The notes beneath the pieces are model-generated. The model ran no database searches, had not been told where the DNA came from, and saw only the letters and a program-made list of their open reading frames with translations. From Dipteronia dyeriana (lineage: Eukaryota; Streptophyta; Magnoliopsida; Sapindales; Sapindaceae), in the NCBI GenBank assembly GCA_032871835.1, contig CM065300.1, positions 69,947,192 through 70,011,191 of the forward strand: DNA of 64,000 bases, in the 5' to 3' direction. This document shows positions 36,301-46,847 of this stretch, one piece after another (position 1 is the stretch's first letter; each line of letters opens with the position of its first letter). Made by a program: the position numbers and the translations under genes.

Positions 36301-39300
36301 CACCAAGTGGCGTCCTTATCTCTTGGGAAGGAGGTTCATGGTGAGAACCGACCAACAAAGTCTCAAATTTCTGTTGGAGCAGCGATTAATAGGCACCGAA
36401 TACCAAAAATGGGTCACTAAACTCATGGGTTATGACTTCGAAATTCAATACCGTAGTGGAGCTAGCAATCAGGTGGCGGACGCCTTATCACAGATTCCGA
36501 AGAGAGCCGAAATTGCTGCCATTTCTGTTCCGCAATGGCAGCACTGGGACCAGCTCAAATCAGAGCTTGAAAGTGATGAATTTATAAAAATAATTCGTGA
36601 AGATATCACTTCCGGGAGACAACCGCACTTTGGGTTCACAGTTTTGCAAGACGTTGTCTACTACAAGGGACGTTTGGTAATTCCTAAAGGTTCGAAGTTG
36701 ATTCCCCAAATTATTTCGGAATTTCATAGCTCCCCAATTGGTGGCCATTCGGGAGAAACTAAAACCTATCAATGGGTGGCAGCAGAATTATTTGGGTGGG
36801 AATGAAAAAAAATGTGATTAAATTTGTGCAGCAGTGCATTACTTGCCAACAACACAAGTACCTGGCGACAATGCCGGCGAGGCTGCTACAACCTATCGCA
36901 GTACCAGCACAAATATGGGATGAGATATCAATGGATTTCATTGAAGGGTTACCACGTTCGGATGGGAGGGATACGATCTTTGTGGTGGTGGATAAACTTA
37001 GCAAATATGCTCACTTTATCGCATTAAAACATCCCTTTACAGCAGCTAGTGTCCCAGCAGCTAGTGTCCCAGAAATTGTCCGATTACATGGAATTCCGCA
37101 GTCCATCATCTCCGATAGGGACCGTATTTTTGTGAGCCATTTTTGGAAGGAATTATTTAAGCTGCAGGGGGCCACTCTCAAGAATAGCACAGCCTACCAT
37201 CCACAAACCGATGGCCAAACCGAGGTGGTCAACCGTTGCTTGGAAACATATCTTCGTTGTTTTGTATCCGCAACCCCAAAGCAATGGTTCCGCTGGCTGT
37301 CATGGGCAGAATATTGGTACAATACTTCCTTCCATTCAGCTACTCGTACCCCTTTACGAGCCTTATATGGACGTGATCCACCTCCACTTATCCTCTATGT
37401 GCGAGGCTCGTCATTAGTGTCCGCTGTAGACAATTTATTGGAAGACCGAGATGCCATTTTAGATGAACTTCATGCATCTTTTACGCGCTCAGCAGAAGAT
37501 GAAATTGTATGCGGATGCTAAAAGGCATCACCAAGAATTTGCTATTGGGGACCTCGTTTTCTTGAAGCTACGACCCTACCGTCAAAAGTCTTTAGCTCAA
37601 CGCCGCTATGAAAAACTCGCAGCTCGTTTTTATGCCCCTTTTAATGTGTTAGCTCGGATTGGTAAGGTTGCCTACAAGCTGGAACACCCACCAACGGCTG
37701 CCATACATCCCGTTTTTCATGTGTCCCAGCTTCGTCAAGCTCATGGAGTGGTTGTTTCGTCCCCTATTTTACCACCTCAGCTTACTCCCGATTTAGAGCC
37801 GGTGGTAGCACCTGAGTTGTTACTTGGGGTGCGCCCAAAATCAGCAGACTCACCAGGTCATTTGGAGGTACTCATTCAGTGGAAATCCTTACCAGCATTT
37901 GAGGCAACTTGGGAGGATTACCATATGATTCTAAATCAGTTTCCGGAATTTCACCTTGAGGACAAAGTGAATGTTTGGGCGGGGGGTAATGTTAGACCAC
38001 AGGTGCGTTTTACCTATTCTAGAAGGAAGAGTAAAGCGGGAAACATCAATTAAGGTGTTGGCAACAGGTGGTGAGTTGGATGGGAGCTAATAGGCAAATA
38101 AACAGTTGTTTTTTGTGTGCTGTGTGGGACGATATAATTCTGTTAGGAATTCTGTTAGATGAAGGTTGTGAGAGTATATATTAACAGTCATGGTGCTGTG
38201 ATTAGGCATGGGGAGATATCATATGTAAAGAGCTCAGCTCTAATGGTGAGACAAACCTCTCGAATGCTTGATTCTATACTGTTTGGCACCAAAGTTTATA
38301 AATAAGAAGCTCACAATTCCTTTATTTCATCAAATACTGTTTCTTTACAATTCTTTCTGCAATTTACTTTACACATTCTCTGTTACAAATTCCTAGTTCT
38401 ATCAGATACGCTCAGATGGACATAATATATGCACAGTCCTTAACCAGTTTTACAAACAGAAACCAGTTTTACAAACAGAAATCACGTGAAGAGGATATGT
38501 CCAAGACATGGTAAGCCAAATAATCACCTCAATGGCTCCATCTCTTCTTTACTTTCTAACACAATAAAATCAACAAATAGAATGTACCTGCAACTCATCA
38601 AGCTCCCCAAAAGAGAACTCTGGGATATCTATGTGGCCTTTGACCATCTTTTTCTCCCCTCTGATAATCCATTCCCCTAATACCATTTCCATTCCAGTCA
38701 AATCAACACAAATTATGTAATTTGAAAATGCGAAAGGAAAACCATTATCCATACAAAAAAAGTTACCTTCAACTTTCAATGTCAACTCATAATTGTAGCC
38801 AACTCGTTTCCTGTTTCGCACAGTAACCAAGAATGCCTGTTCACCCAACACAACATTAAGTAAAACTGGAAAGAAAGAAAAAAGGCATGGAAAGAAGAGA
38901 AAAGATTATCAAATAACAGAACAGAATGGGAGTTGAACATGACGAATGACAATTATTGAATATAAGCTATTTCAAAAAAAAAACTACTCATTTACAAATA
39001 AGTACCAAAGAAGAAAAATTTTGTTGCAGTGTTCCACTTTAAAAAACCCCACCCAACACAATTTCCAACACAGCTAAAGAAACCTAAAGATGATAAATAC
39101 AGGAAAGAGATTGCTGTTCTTAAAAAGGTTAGCAGCAGGTGCGAATGTGCGATTTACAAGCACCGATATATCCTACAGCTAATTCCTTTCTTGAGAAAGA
39201 AACCAAAATTAAAGGAAAATTAATTCACAATTAAGTCGAACCACTATCTGCACTCAACATGCTACAGACATAGGCTTTTTATCCAGTTAAATTTTCCTTG

Positions 39301-40910
39301 GCATGAAAATTAAATGCTACACCTCCAAAATCCCATGTAAGATTCAGTTGAGAAACCGAAATCCAGAAGGTATAAACAATCAATCTTCCATGATAGGAAA
39401 AAAAAATATCAGCATGGCCATAATCATGTACAGGAATCTAGAAACATGTTCAAAATACTAAATATATGCCACAAGAACTCACATCTCCTGAGCAGGTAGA
39501 AACTTCAGCTATTTCTGCCTTGCCGCCAGAGAACTCCATGGAGCCTACTGATGTAAGCAGCTCCTGCAAGAAAGCAATAAAGTAAGATCACAATAACAAC
39601 TATTGAATGTATAGCGACAAATGCAAAATGATCTATGGCAGTCACATCAAATAGAGACATTATGTGAATGTCTAATAATGACAAATATGCCCCGATAGCT
39701 TAGAATAAAAAAATTAAAAGATAAAAGTAATAAGAACAGAAAATGCTTACTGGTTTGTTGACATACAGACCTTTATTCTATCACTTGCCCACTTATTAAG
39801 GTTTTTCTCCTCCCATGTTCCAGCCTAAACAAAATTCGAAACATACAACCGGTGATAAGCAACCATATTGTCAAGCCTACTTACAAATATTATATGATAG
39901 CTATCAAATTGAATATCATCTAAGAATATCAGCAAAAGTCACACACATAAAGGTTGTCATAGACTGCAAAAAGTTCAGATGACAGTCATAACACATATGG
40001 TCCAGCATTAACTTATCATAGATCTAGTAAACACAGCCAAGCCTTTAGAGCTCAAAAGTTCCCCAATGCTAATCAGATCGTTACATATATTACTATAGAT
40101 TCATCAATAATTCAATATAAGAAATTATGAAGAACATTACATAATACAGTGATAAGGAAAAAAAAATACTCAATGCAGAGAGAGAAAACAATATGGCCAA
40201 CATAAACTTCATTATTGCCAGTTTGTATATATAAGACCGCAATAATATATTCATTTGTTTCTTTATTTATAAAAATAAAAAAAAATTGTTGAGAAGTTTT
40301 TGCTTTTCACAAGAACCGGTATCTCAAGCCGCCTCACTATGAACCCCATTCTCATGACTGCCACAAACAGCCCTTGAACCTTGACCATGACAATGACACA
40401 AAATTTCCAAACAAACAAGACTGCAAATAGTCTGGTTGTAGTTTATAATTAGCTTCTCCTAGGCTTTGCCACAATACCGAGAGTTGACATTGAGACTTTT
40501 GACCAAATAGTATATTCGAAGTAAATACAAAAAATAAATATATAATATTTAAAAATGATCCTATCAATTCTTTTCTAAACTTATAAGATCAATCCAGTTC
40601 TCCAAATATGTAGGTAAACAAACCAATTCATGACAAAAACTAATATCACTGATTATGTAGCAAGCATTTGGACAGAGAGAGCGAAAACTAATTACTAATA
40701 GTGTAGCGAGTGAAGAGCAAAAGAATATACCCGATTCCAAACAGAACCCAGGACGTTGGGCTGCGATTCAGTGGAGATGATTTCATTTTGGTTAAGCTTT
40801 TTGGGAACAGGGAATGGCGCCGCATCTGCAGTGGCTTCCCTCACCCAATACGTGTACGACGATCCTGCAGTTTCTTGTTGCTTCTCCGATGTCACTCCTC
40901 CGTTCTCCAT
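30347..40910 (-). CDS. AHA1-type activator of Hsp90 ATPase (N-terminal domain protein), six exons
   Basis: A co-chaperone of the Aha1 N-domain family, which binds the middle domain of cytosolic Hsp90 and stimulates its ATPase. Exons on the minus strand are 40910-40731, 39824-39771, 39563-39483, 38836-38767, 38676-38588 and 30481-30347. All introns have GT...AG ends and the phases agree. They give 202 residues from ATG at 40910 to TAG at 30347. Landmarks in order are SYTYWVREATADAAPFPVPK, GTWEEKNLNKWASDRIK, FSGGKAEIAEVSTCSGD, AFLVTVRNRKRVGYNYELTL, EWIIRGEKKMVKGHIDIPEF and QPDKFQISQDLKLFLSPVRE. The classic NxNNWHW start motif and the C-terminal AHSA1 domain are absent, as in short plant homologues of this family. 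Intron 5 (30482-38587) is 8.1 kb because a chromovirus and a small TIR element sit in it. Intron 4 is 90 nt, stop-free and in frame. The coding exons look intact. Confidence 0.9.
31985..32436. mobile_element. CCGAACC-rich non-autonomous TIR element, copy 1 (452 bp)
   Basis: Left end CTAGGGGTCGGCA, right end TTTTATGCCCACCCCT, so the inverted termini read about AGGGGTSGGC. It is flanked by AGGTTTTGT (31976-31984) and AGGTTTGT (32437-32444), a near-perfect 8-9 bp duplication compatible with hAT-type insertion. The interior has repeated AACCGAAC-like words. Related sequence occurs at 56600-57213 and 59677-60364. No transposase. Confidence 0.7.
33058..33472 (+). repeat. 5' LTR of the Reina-like element
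   Basis: 415 bp, TGTTAGACCACAGG at the start and AGTTCTATCA at the end. It contains TTTATAAATAAAAAG near 33363, a likely TATA region. Confidence 0.93.
33477..33488 (+). other. Primer-binding site (initiator tRNA-Met)
   Basis: TGGTATCAGAGC four bases after the 5' LTR, the standard plant site for initiator tRNA-Met priming. Confidence 0.9.
33506..38053 (+). pseudogene. Gag-pol of the Reina-like chromovirus, disabled
   Basis: The start at 33506 follows the PBS. Gag spans 33506 to about 34500, with the core FNGTNPDGWILMAERYF and zinc knuckle CYRCDDKWLPGHKC (34457). An in-frame TAG (33947) and TGA (34328) interrupt it. The long open part (34406-36805) holds the protease, where the active-site triad reads DHG (34718) rather than the usual DSG; the RT (VLVFFDDILIY, near 35720); and RNase H (FVIETDASGFGLGAV, near 36150). 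One-base slips near 36792 and 37478 break the frame. Integrase shows the HHCC zinc site, the D-D-E residues in SMDFIEGLP, IISDRDRIF and TDGQTEVVNR, and a 15-bp tandem duplication near 37043-37072. The chromodomain (LEVLIQWKSLPAFEATWEDY) lies near 37865. The last frame runs about 64 bp into the 3' LTR. These breaks make autonomous activity unlikely. Confidence 0.9.
37990..38404 (+). repeat. 3' LTR of the Reina-like element
   Basis: 415 bp, same ends as the 5' LTR, preceded by the purine tract and followed by the GATAC duplication. Confidence 0.93.
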
Positions 40911-41553
40911 TTTTTTTTAATACAATCAAATCCAATCCGATGCGAATCTAGAGAGTAAAGTAATCAAATTCAATGCTCCTTATTCTGCGGAACTTTCTAG
41001 TAAGTTGCAGAAAAAATTATTATTAAAATAATGATAAAAGGAGAGTCGCTGTTTTGACCGATCGATCTGTGAATAGATACGATTAAATTTGCCCTAGCCA
41101 AGGTTGGAGAGGAGACGCGGAGGATCTTCTCGATTCTTCGGTCAGGTAATACAGGGCTGGTTACTGGTATTGTACTAGGTCCCAACGCTTTTGGGCCTTC
41201 TATATTCAATGTTACTAAATAAAGTCCATACTAATTACTAATTCGACACACATTTTTTATGCTAAAAGCTTATTTTGACATTCTCATGTTGCGGGAGGAA
41301 TTGATTTTGGATATGACGTGGGTATAAATGGTTTTGGAATTATTACAGGAAGAATCAGCTAAGCGTTTAGAAAACTGATTTTTAAAATTGGTATGAGAAG
41401 CAAAAGCAATTTCAATGTGTTTAGTAAATTAGAAATTAAAAGTATCGTGACTATGTAAAATTACTAAAATGATACAATTGTAATGAAACATGTCATTGTC
41501 CACTATAATTCTTTCATGAACTTCAACATAATTTTTTATCGAGATTTTAATAA
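40911..41553. other. Upstream region of the AHA1-type gene
   Basis: Probable promoter and 5' UTR of the minus-strand gene, lying directly above its ATG. No clear TATA box or conserved element stands out. The stretch 41260-41480 contains TTTAGAAAACTGATTTTTAAAATTGG-type sequence that looks like decayed transposon DNA. Confidence 0.4.
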
Positions 41554-42287
41554 CTGAAAATGAAGGTTAATATTTGGAACTCAAATAATAAAAATAATTA
41601 TTATTATTTTTCCTTTTATGCAAAATATAATAATAATATAATAAAATTATCATTATTATTTTACGATATTTATATGACCAAACATTTAATTTGTAATTCA
41701 GTCGCCTATACAATTTTTTTTTGTTTTATATAAATATTAAAAGAATCCTTAGAATCTTAGATGCATATACATTTCTTGAAAATTTCTACAATAAATAGAA
41801 TTGAAAATTGATACAATTTCACTAAATAATTGAAACAGGGTACATGTAATCAACATTTCACTTTTACAAATTGGAAGACACTATAGGCACCAACCATTAC
41901 AGTGGTATCTACCGTAATAGCTGAAAATGAAGGTTAATATTTGGAACTAAAATAATAAAAATTGTTATTATTATTTCTCTTTTTCTAAAAAATATAATAA
42001 TAATATAATAAAATTATTATTATTATTTTTTGATATTTATATGACCAAACATTTAATTTTTAATTCAGCTGTGTACGCAGATAATTTTTTTGTTTTATAT
42101 AAATATTAAAAGAATCCCTTAGAATCTTATATGCATGTTCATTTCTTGAAAATTCCAATAATAAACAAAACTGAAAACGGATACAATTTCACTAAATAAT
42201 TGAAACAGGATACATATAATCAACATTTCACTTCACAATGACAAATTGGAAGGTAGTATAGGCACTAACCATTACAGTGGTATCTAC
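41554..42287. repeat. 367-bp tandem duplication
   Basis: The block starting CTGAAAATGAAGGTTAATAT recurs at 41921. Copies are 41554-41920 and 41921-42287. Shared landmarks include TATGACCAAACATTTAATTT, TTAAAAGAATCC and CATTACAGTGGTATCTAC. Copies differ by scattered substitutions and small indels, so the event is not very recent. Confidence 0.9.
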
Positions 42288-42382
42288 TGCAAATGTTTAT
42301 AAACGACATCGAAAATGATTATGGCAGGACATAAACATATCTCATGATTACAGTGAGACATTTAATGCAGTTCAATGCAGGT

Positions 42383-43089
42383 TCACATACATCCAACTCG
42401 CTCAGCTTCAATCATTCGAAGATCAACAGGGATTTCTTGAAATTGTTCAGCAAGTGACCGGTCTCCAAGAGGCAAATTGACAGAAACATAAGCCTTTATG
42501 GTACCCTCTCGGCCTCTCCACTGTCGAATGATGTAATCCACGGTCAAGTGAATAGGATTTGAAACTTCTCTAGAGTTGAATTCATGGATCAAAGCACTGC
42601 CACCAGTGACACCCAACCCAGTTGAAAACTTAGACACATCCATAGAGCTCAATGGTTTTACATGACTAACTCGTGGTAAATAGCTTTCTAAGCTATCTAT
42701 TATAAATTAAGAAAGCATATAATTTCACAAGTTAAAGTTTAAAGATCAAGCAAAGCAATGAGTTGTAACTCCTCCAAGTGAAAAAAATGAGTTGTAATCA
42801 TAACTACAAGTTAGAGATGAATAGATCAAGTCAATCCACCAACGGAATTACAAAATTGAGTACAAGTGTAACACCAAATAAAGCTAGCTTCTAAGATCTC
42901 TAACAAAGTTTAACTTTTGAGAATGATTTACCACAAAAGGGAAAGTAATAGTGAGCAGAGAATTACCATCCAACAATAGCTTCCTGCAGATTCACCTTTA
43001 GGTGGGACTTTAACATGGTATGATGGTATTAAATATCCAAAGCAACTTGCAGTAACATGAATGCTAACAAATAAGATCCCACTTCCATC
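42383..43089 (-). CDS. Last two exons of an unidentified host gene (partial)
   Basis: The minus strand shows a well-composed coding stretch (42687-42383) ending in TGA, with MDVSKFSTGLGVTGGSALIH, YIIRQWRGREGTIKAYVSV and FQEIPVDLRMIEAERVG. It starts after a TTAG acceptor at 42688. A second stretch (43089-42996) with GYLIPSYHVKVPPK has a TTAG acceptor upstream and a compatible phase-1 donor (AAAG|GTGAAT). The composition looks like a real protein rather than transposon, but I do not recognise the family. The exons further upstream are not clear and may lie beyond the hAT element at 43658-47530. The exon joins are inferred. Confidence 0.5.
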
Positions 43090-43812
43090 CTAACTAAAAA
43101 TTAACAGCAAATTTATAATCATATATATAATTGCAATAACACCACTTACGTAAGCCATCAAAAAACAATGTTAGAAAACTACAAATATCTCTATATCATG
43201 TATATAGAATCCTCACTCGAGAACATGAAAGTCTTATAAAATAAAGCTATACACAAGCATGAAAAAGAATCAACAGAGCAGCGGCGAAGAGCACAGTAAT
43301 TCCAGAACTATTAAACCAACTACTACTCAAGAAATATGGTCAAACTCTCCGTCAATGAAAGGTAAATGTCTAAACCCCAAGTTCTAGTTGTGACAACCGA
43401 AATCCGATATTGATCAGAGCATCAAGAACTTCCATTGACAGGCATTATACATAAAACAACTCCCTGCAGAATTATTGTCTTGCTTAATAATCGACATTTA
43501 TTCGCTACTGGTACTGATTTTTACAAATTCCTTAATCAATATGAGTTCAAAAAAAATCACCATTTTACAAATTCTACCTCAACTAATTGAGTTACAATTT
43601 TCAATTTTCAATTTTCACTTCTAATTTCTTTTTCGCAAATTTTCTCAGCATCAAAATCAGTGGCGTATCCAGGATTTTTTGGTAGGGTGAGCTAAAACAA
43701 AACTATATATATATATATAATCGACAATAATAGAAAATTTCATTAATTGAAAAAAAAAATCACCTAGACAAAGGGATATAACGAGTCTTAGAGTTAAAAG
43801 TATGTAAACTTA

Positions 43813-43843
<31 letters not shown>

Positions 43844-43853
43844 TAAATAAGCA

Positions 43854-46847
43854 CTATTTCAACTTTGTCTTACGAGGTTTTACATCATCAAACTCATTTA
43901 TTATGGAATCTAAGTCAATGATATCAGCAATCTCTCTCTCAATATATATAACCATACAGTCAGTAAGAAAATCATCATCCATCTTATTGTGAAGTGGTGT
44001 TTTGACAAGCTTCATCGCTGAAAATGCTCGTTCTATTGTAGTTGTGGATACAGGAAGAGTTAAGACTAAACGAATCAATTTATCAATCAAAGTGTAGTGC
44101 TCTGACCTTTTTGTTTCAGCTAAACATTAGCAAAATTCCAAAAGAGAAGCTAAATTCTGAAATTCCGGACAACCAAGAATGTCCAACCTATAATGGCTCA
44201 ATTGTCTTCTCAAATCTTCAATGTCATTCTTACTGAAATCTTCATAGTAGAACTTATTGGCTAGAGTGTCGTAGTGGAAAACACTAAGAAATAGACTGAC
44301 GTCTAATTTTTATAAAAACTGGAATCCACCAGAAAAATGAAGAGAATAACTCTGAAATTTTATTAAATAATGAGCTCATGAGCCTTTTGGCTTACAAGGC
44401 TATTTAAAATGAAAAACCCTAACTCGAATCCTTGTCGGACAATAAACGGGATTACATAGCAAAAGTTACAAAAAATAGCTAAATCACGAAAGTTACGGAA
44501 ATAAAATATAATAACGACCATAAACAAACCATAATTGACGGAAGACAAGCCATAATTGTCGGAAGACAATTCTGACTTGTCAAAGTCAACTTATGACTAA
44601 AAAGGAAAGTTTCCTTTAATGGAAAAACTGTAATTTCGGGGCTCAAACGATGGAATTTAACCAAAAAACGATGTGCCTTATAGCCAAAGGCGGTGAACTG
44701 AAAAGATATCGTCGATCCGCTTCAGGAGAAGTCACTTAACCTTGAATTTATGATGGTCTCTCAAAGCCATGTAAGAGTCAGCTACATGTTCTACATCATA
44801 AAGTGCAAATATCATCAACATCAAATGATTTAAACACGTCAATAAGGCTCAAAGCCGTGCTAAGAGTAAGAAGTTCTATTTTTTGCTCCGGAAATCTATT
44901 ATTCAACTCAATCAATTGATAATCTATCACAACAATAAAAATACTAATGTGATAGTAATGCTCAACTATGATATTATCTTTTTGTTGACAAGAACGTTTT
45001 GTTCCTTCTATATGATGTGCATTCATATTAGGTATATCAATTTCATACCTTTCACAAAATGACACTGCACGTTCAAGAAAAGTATCTCATTCACTTTCCC
45101 TTAACTTTTGAAGAAGCTTTTTTGTAGTTGACACTAAATTCATAGCATTTATGATATCTTGAGATTTCAACTGCATAGCTTGACAAAGCATAACGGACAT
45201 TCCTAAAACTTTGTGCAATAGCAACAAGATAAACACAAATTCAAAGGATCTCAAATCTTTATACTCACATTTAGCTTCTCCATGTATATTACTGTTCAGT
45301 CTTTTGTCAATCAAATTTTCAAGAAGAGTAGAAGTTGAACCAAACATATTAATCAATCTACCAATAGAAGTAAAATGAGAACTCCAGGGGGTAGCTCCAG
45401 ATCGTTGCAAAGTACGAATTTGATTAGCCTCTGTACCAGTCTCAAGTTCCCCTAAAGAGATCGACTCCTAGATTTCACCTTCTCGAATAGATTTCAACTC
45501 CGAGTGACGCTTAGAAGAAGCACTCACAAAGTTGACAATAGAATTCAATTTGGAAAAAATAGCCAAATATCATGCACTTCCTTAGCTACCGCAACTAAAG
45601 CAAGTTGAAGTATATGTGCAAAACAATTTATGTAATAGACATATGGACAATCTTTGAGAAACAATGCTTGTGAACCATTCCACTCGCCCCTCATGTTGCT
45701 TGCACCATCATATACTTGACCTCGCAAGTCTTCAATCGAAAGATCATATCGAGCAACGACATTGCATATCTTTTTTTTAGGAGTTGAGGCATTTGTATCA
45801 TTAACACTTACAACTTGAAAAAAAACGTTCTCTAACAAATCCTTTATAATCAACATACCTCAAAATAATTGTCATTTGTTCTTTGTTGGATTCATCAACT
45901 GCTTCATCAACAAGAATGCAAAATTTGGCATCCCTGACTTCCTCACGGATTTTAGCTCGCATTCTGTTAGGAAGAATATTCAACAACTCCTTTTGAATTC
46001 TAGGAGATGTATACTTGGCATTTTACAGAGAATTTTCTAGAACAATCCCAAAAATTTCTTGATTTACCTTTGCTTGCAACTTTATCATCTCAATGAACTT
46101 CTTGCAATTGGTAGAATTGATGGATTCATCATGTCCCCGAAAAGCACATCCTTGCATTGCTAACCACTTCACTGTGAGGTCTTGAGTCGTAACTGATTTT
46201 GCAAAGTTTCTTGTATAGAGAGTGTATTCATGACTTTGTCGATATGTCGAGATGAATCTTTTAAGTTATTCCATCTTTGCATGGCAAAATTATGTTGTGA
46301 ATTATGCTCCCCTTCATGGTGCCTAAATGGACATTTTTTCCTACAATTGATTCTTTTCCAACTTTGAAAACCATCAATCATAAATGTGCAATGCTTTGAC
46401 GGAAGACTATCAAAAAGATAGCATGGAAAACAAAATGATCTATTTTTTGCTATTGAATATTCAAGCCACGAAATCGTTGGAACTAAGAATGTTGAAATCA
46501 TCGGGTTTGCTTACCATCCGGAATGGGTGGATATTTATCCGATATAGGTTGACATGGACCCATTTTGATATATGCTTTTCGAACATCATCACGTTTGTCA
46601 TCAGGATAAACTTCTATTTGGGGCTTAATTCAGGATCAGGTTCATAATAGGGAGTATTAATATCCGATGGAATGTCAACATTCTCAATTTCAATTATTTG
46701 AGATGAAGAAGACAAACTTGAACCCTCATCCCCAACATTACATGGAGAACTTGATCCACTCTCACCCGATAAATGATTATCTTCTTCTTTTTTTCCAAAG
46801 TATGAAAGCAGAGTTTTTCTTGGCTTTGATATATGGTTGTTTGACAT
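43854..46847 (-). pseudogene. TTF-type hAT transposase (DUF4371 plus C-terminal dimerisation domain), broken
   Basis: Starts near 46847 with MSNNHISKPRKTLLSYFGKK and an acidic serine-rich leader. The TTF-type zinc finger follows at about 46500 (WLEYSIAKNRSFCFPCYLF). The catalytic core is seen as FCILVDEAVDESNKEQM (near 45920) and GQVYDGASNMRGEWNG (near 45700), then NCFAHILQLALVAVAKEV (near 45600). The C-terminal dimerisation region is LVLTLPVSTTTIERAFSAMK (near 44040), ending at 43854. Several stops and frame changes separate these blocks (for example near 46550, 46020, 45840, 45480 and 45070), and a 533-bp insertion interrupts it between 44269 and 44801. The order and motifs match plant TTF/DUF4371 hAT transposases. 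It cannot make a full protein. Confidence 0.88.
44269..44801. mobile_element. 533-bp insertion in the hAT transposase gene
   Basis: Coding sequence on either side (FDVDDICTL before it, NKFYYEDFSKNDIEDL after it, minus strand) is separated by unrelated non-coding DNA. The block is flanked by AGTG at 44265-44268 and 44802-44805, a possible short target duplication. The ends are not canonical TG...CA at these exact borders, though TGTAGAACATG lies just inside on the minus strand, so a solo LTR or a TIR element are both possible. Confidence 0.6.

Larger units (their letters stand above)
33058..38404 (+). mobile_element. Ty3/gypsy chromovirus (Reina-like), 5.35 kb, complete but disabled
   Basis: Two 415-bp LTRs (33058-33472 and 37990-38404) with TGTTAGACC...TTCTATCA ends are flanked by a perfect 5-bp duplication, GATAC (33053-33057 and 38405-38409). 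A PBS for initiator tRNA-Met (33477-33488) and a purine tract before the 3' LTR (GGGCGGGGGGTAA, 37977-37989) are present. The interior encodes gag, protease, RT, RNase H, integrase and a C-terminal chromodomain, in that order. The LTRs differ at about 17 of 415 positions by eye (about 4 percent). Small size, short LTRs and the chromodomain suggest the Reina clade. It lies in intron 5 of the AHA1-type gene, on the opposite strand. Confidence 0.93.
30482..38587 (-). other. Intron 5 of the AHA1-type gene, expanded by transposons
   Basis: The 8106-bp intron starts with donor GTACATTC at 38587 and ends with acceptor TTGTAG at 30482. It contains the Reina-like element 33058-38404 (opposite strand) and the TIR element 31985-32436. 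The remaining about 2.3 kb is AT-rich and has no exon I can recognise. Removing both insertions would leave an intron of ordinary size. Confidence 0.8.
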
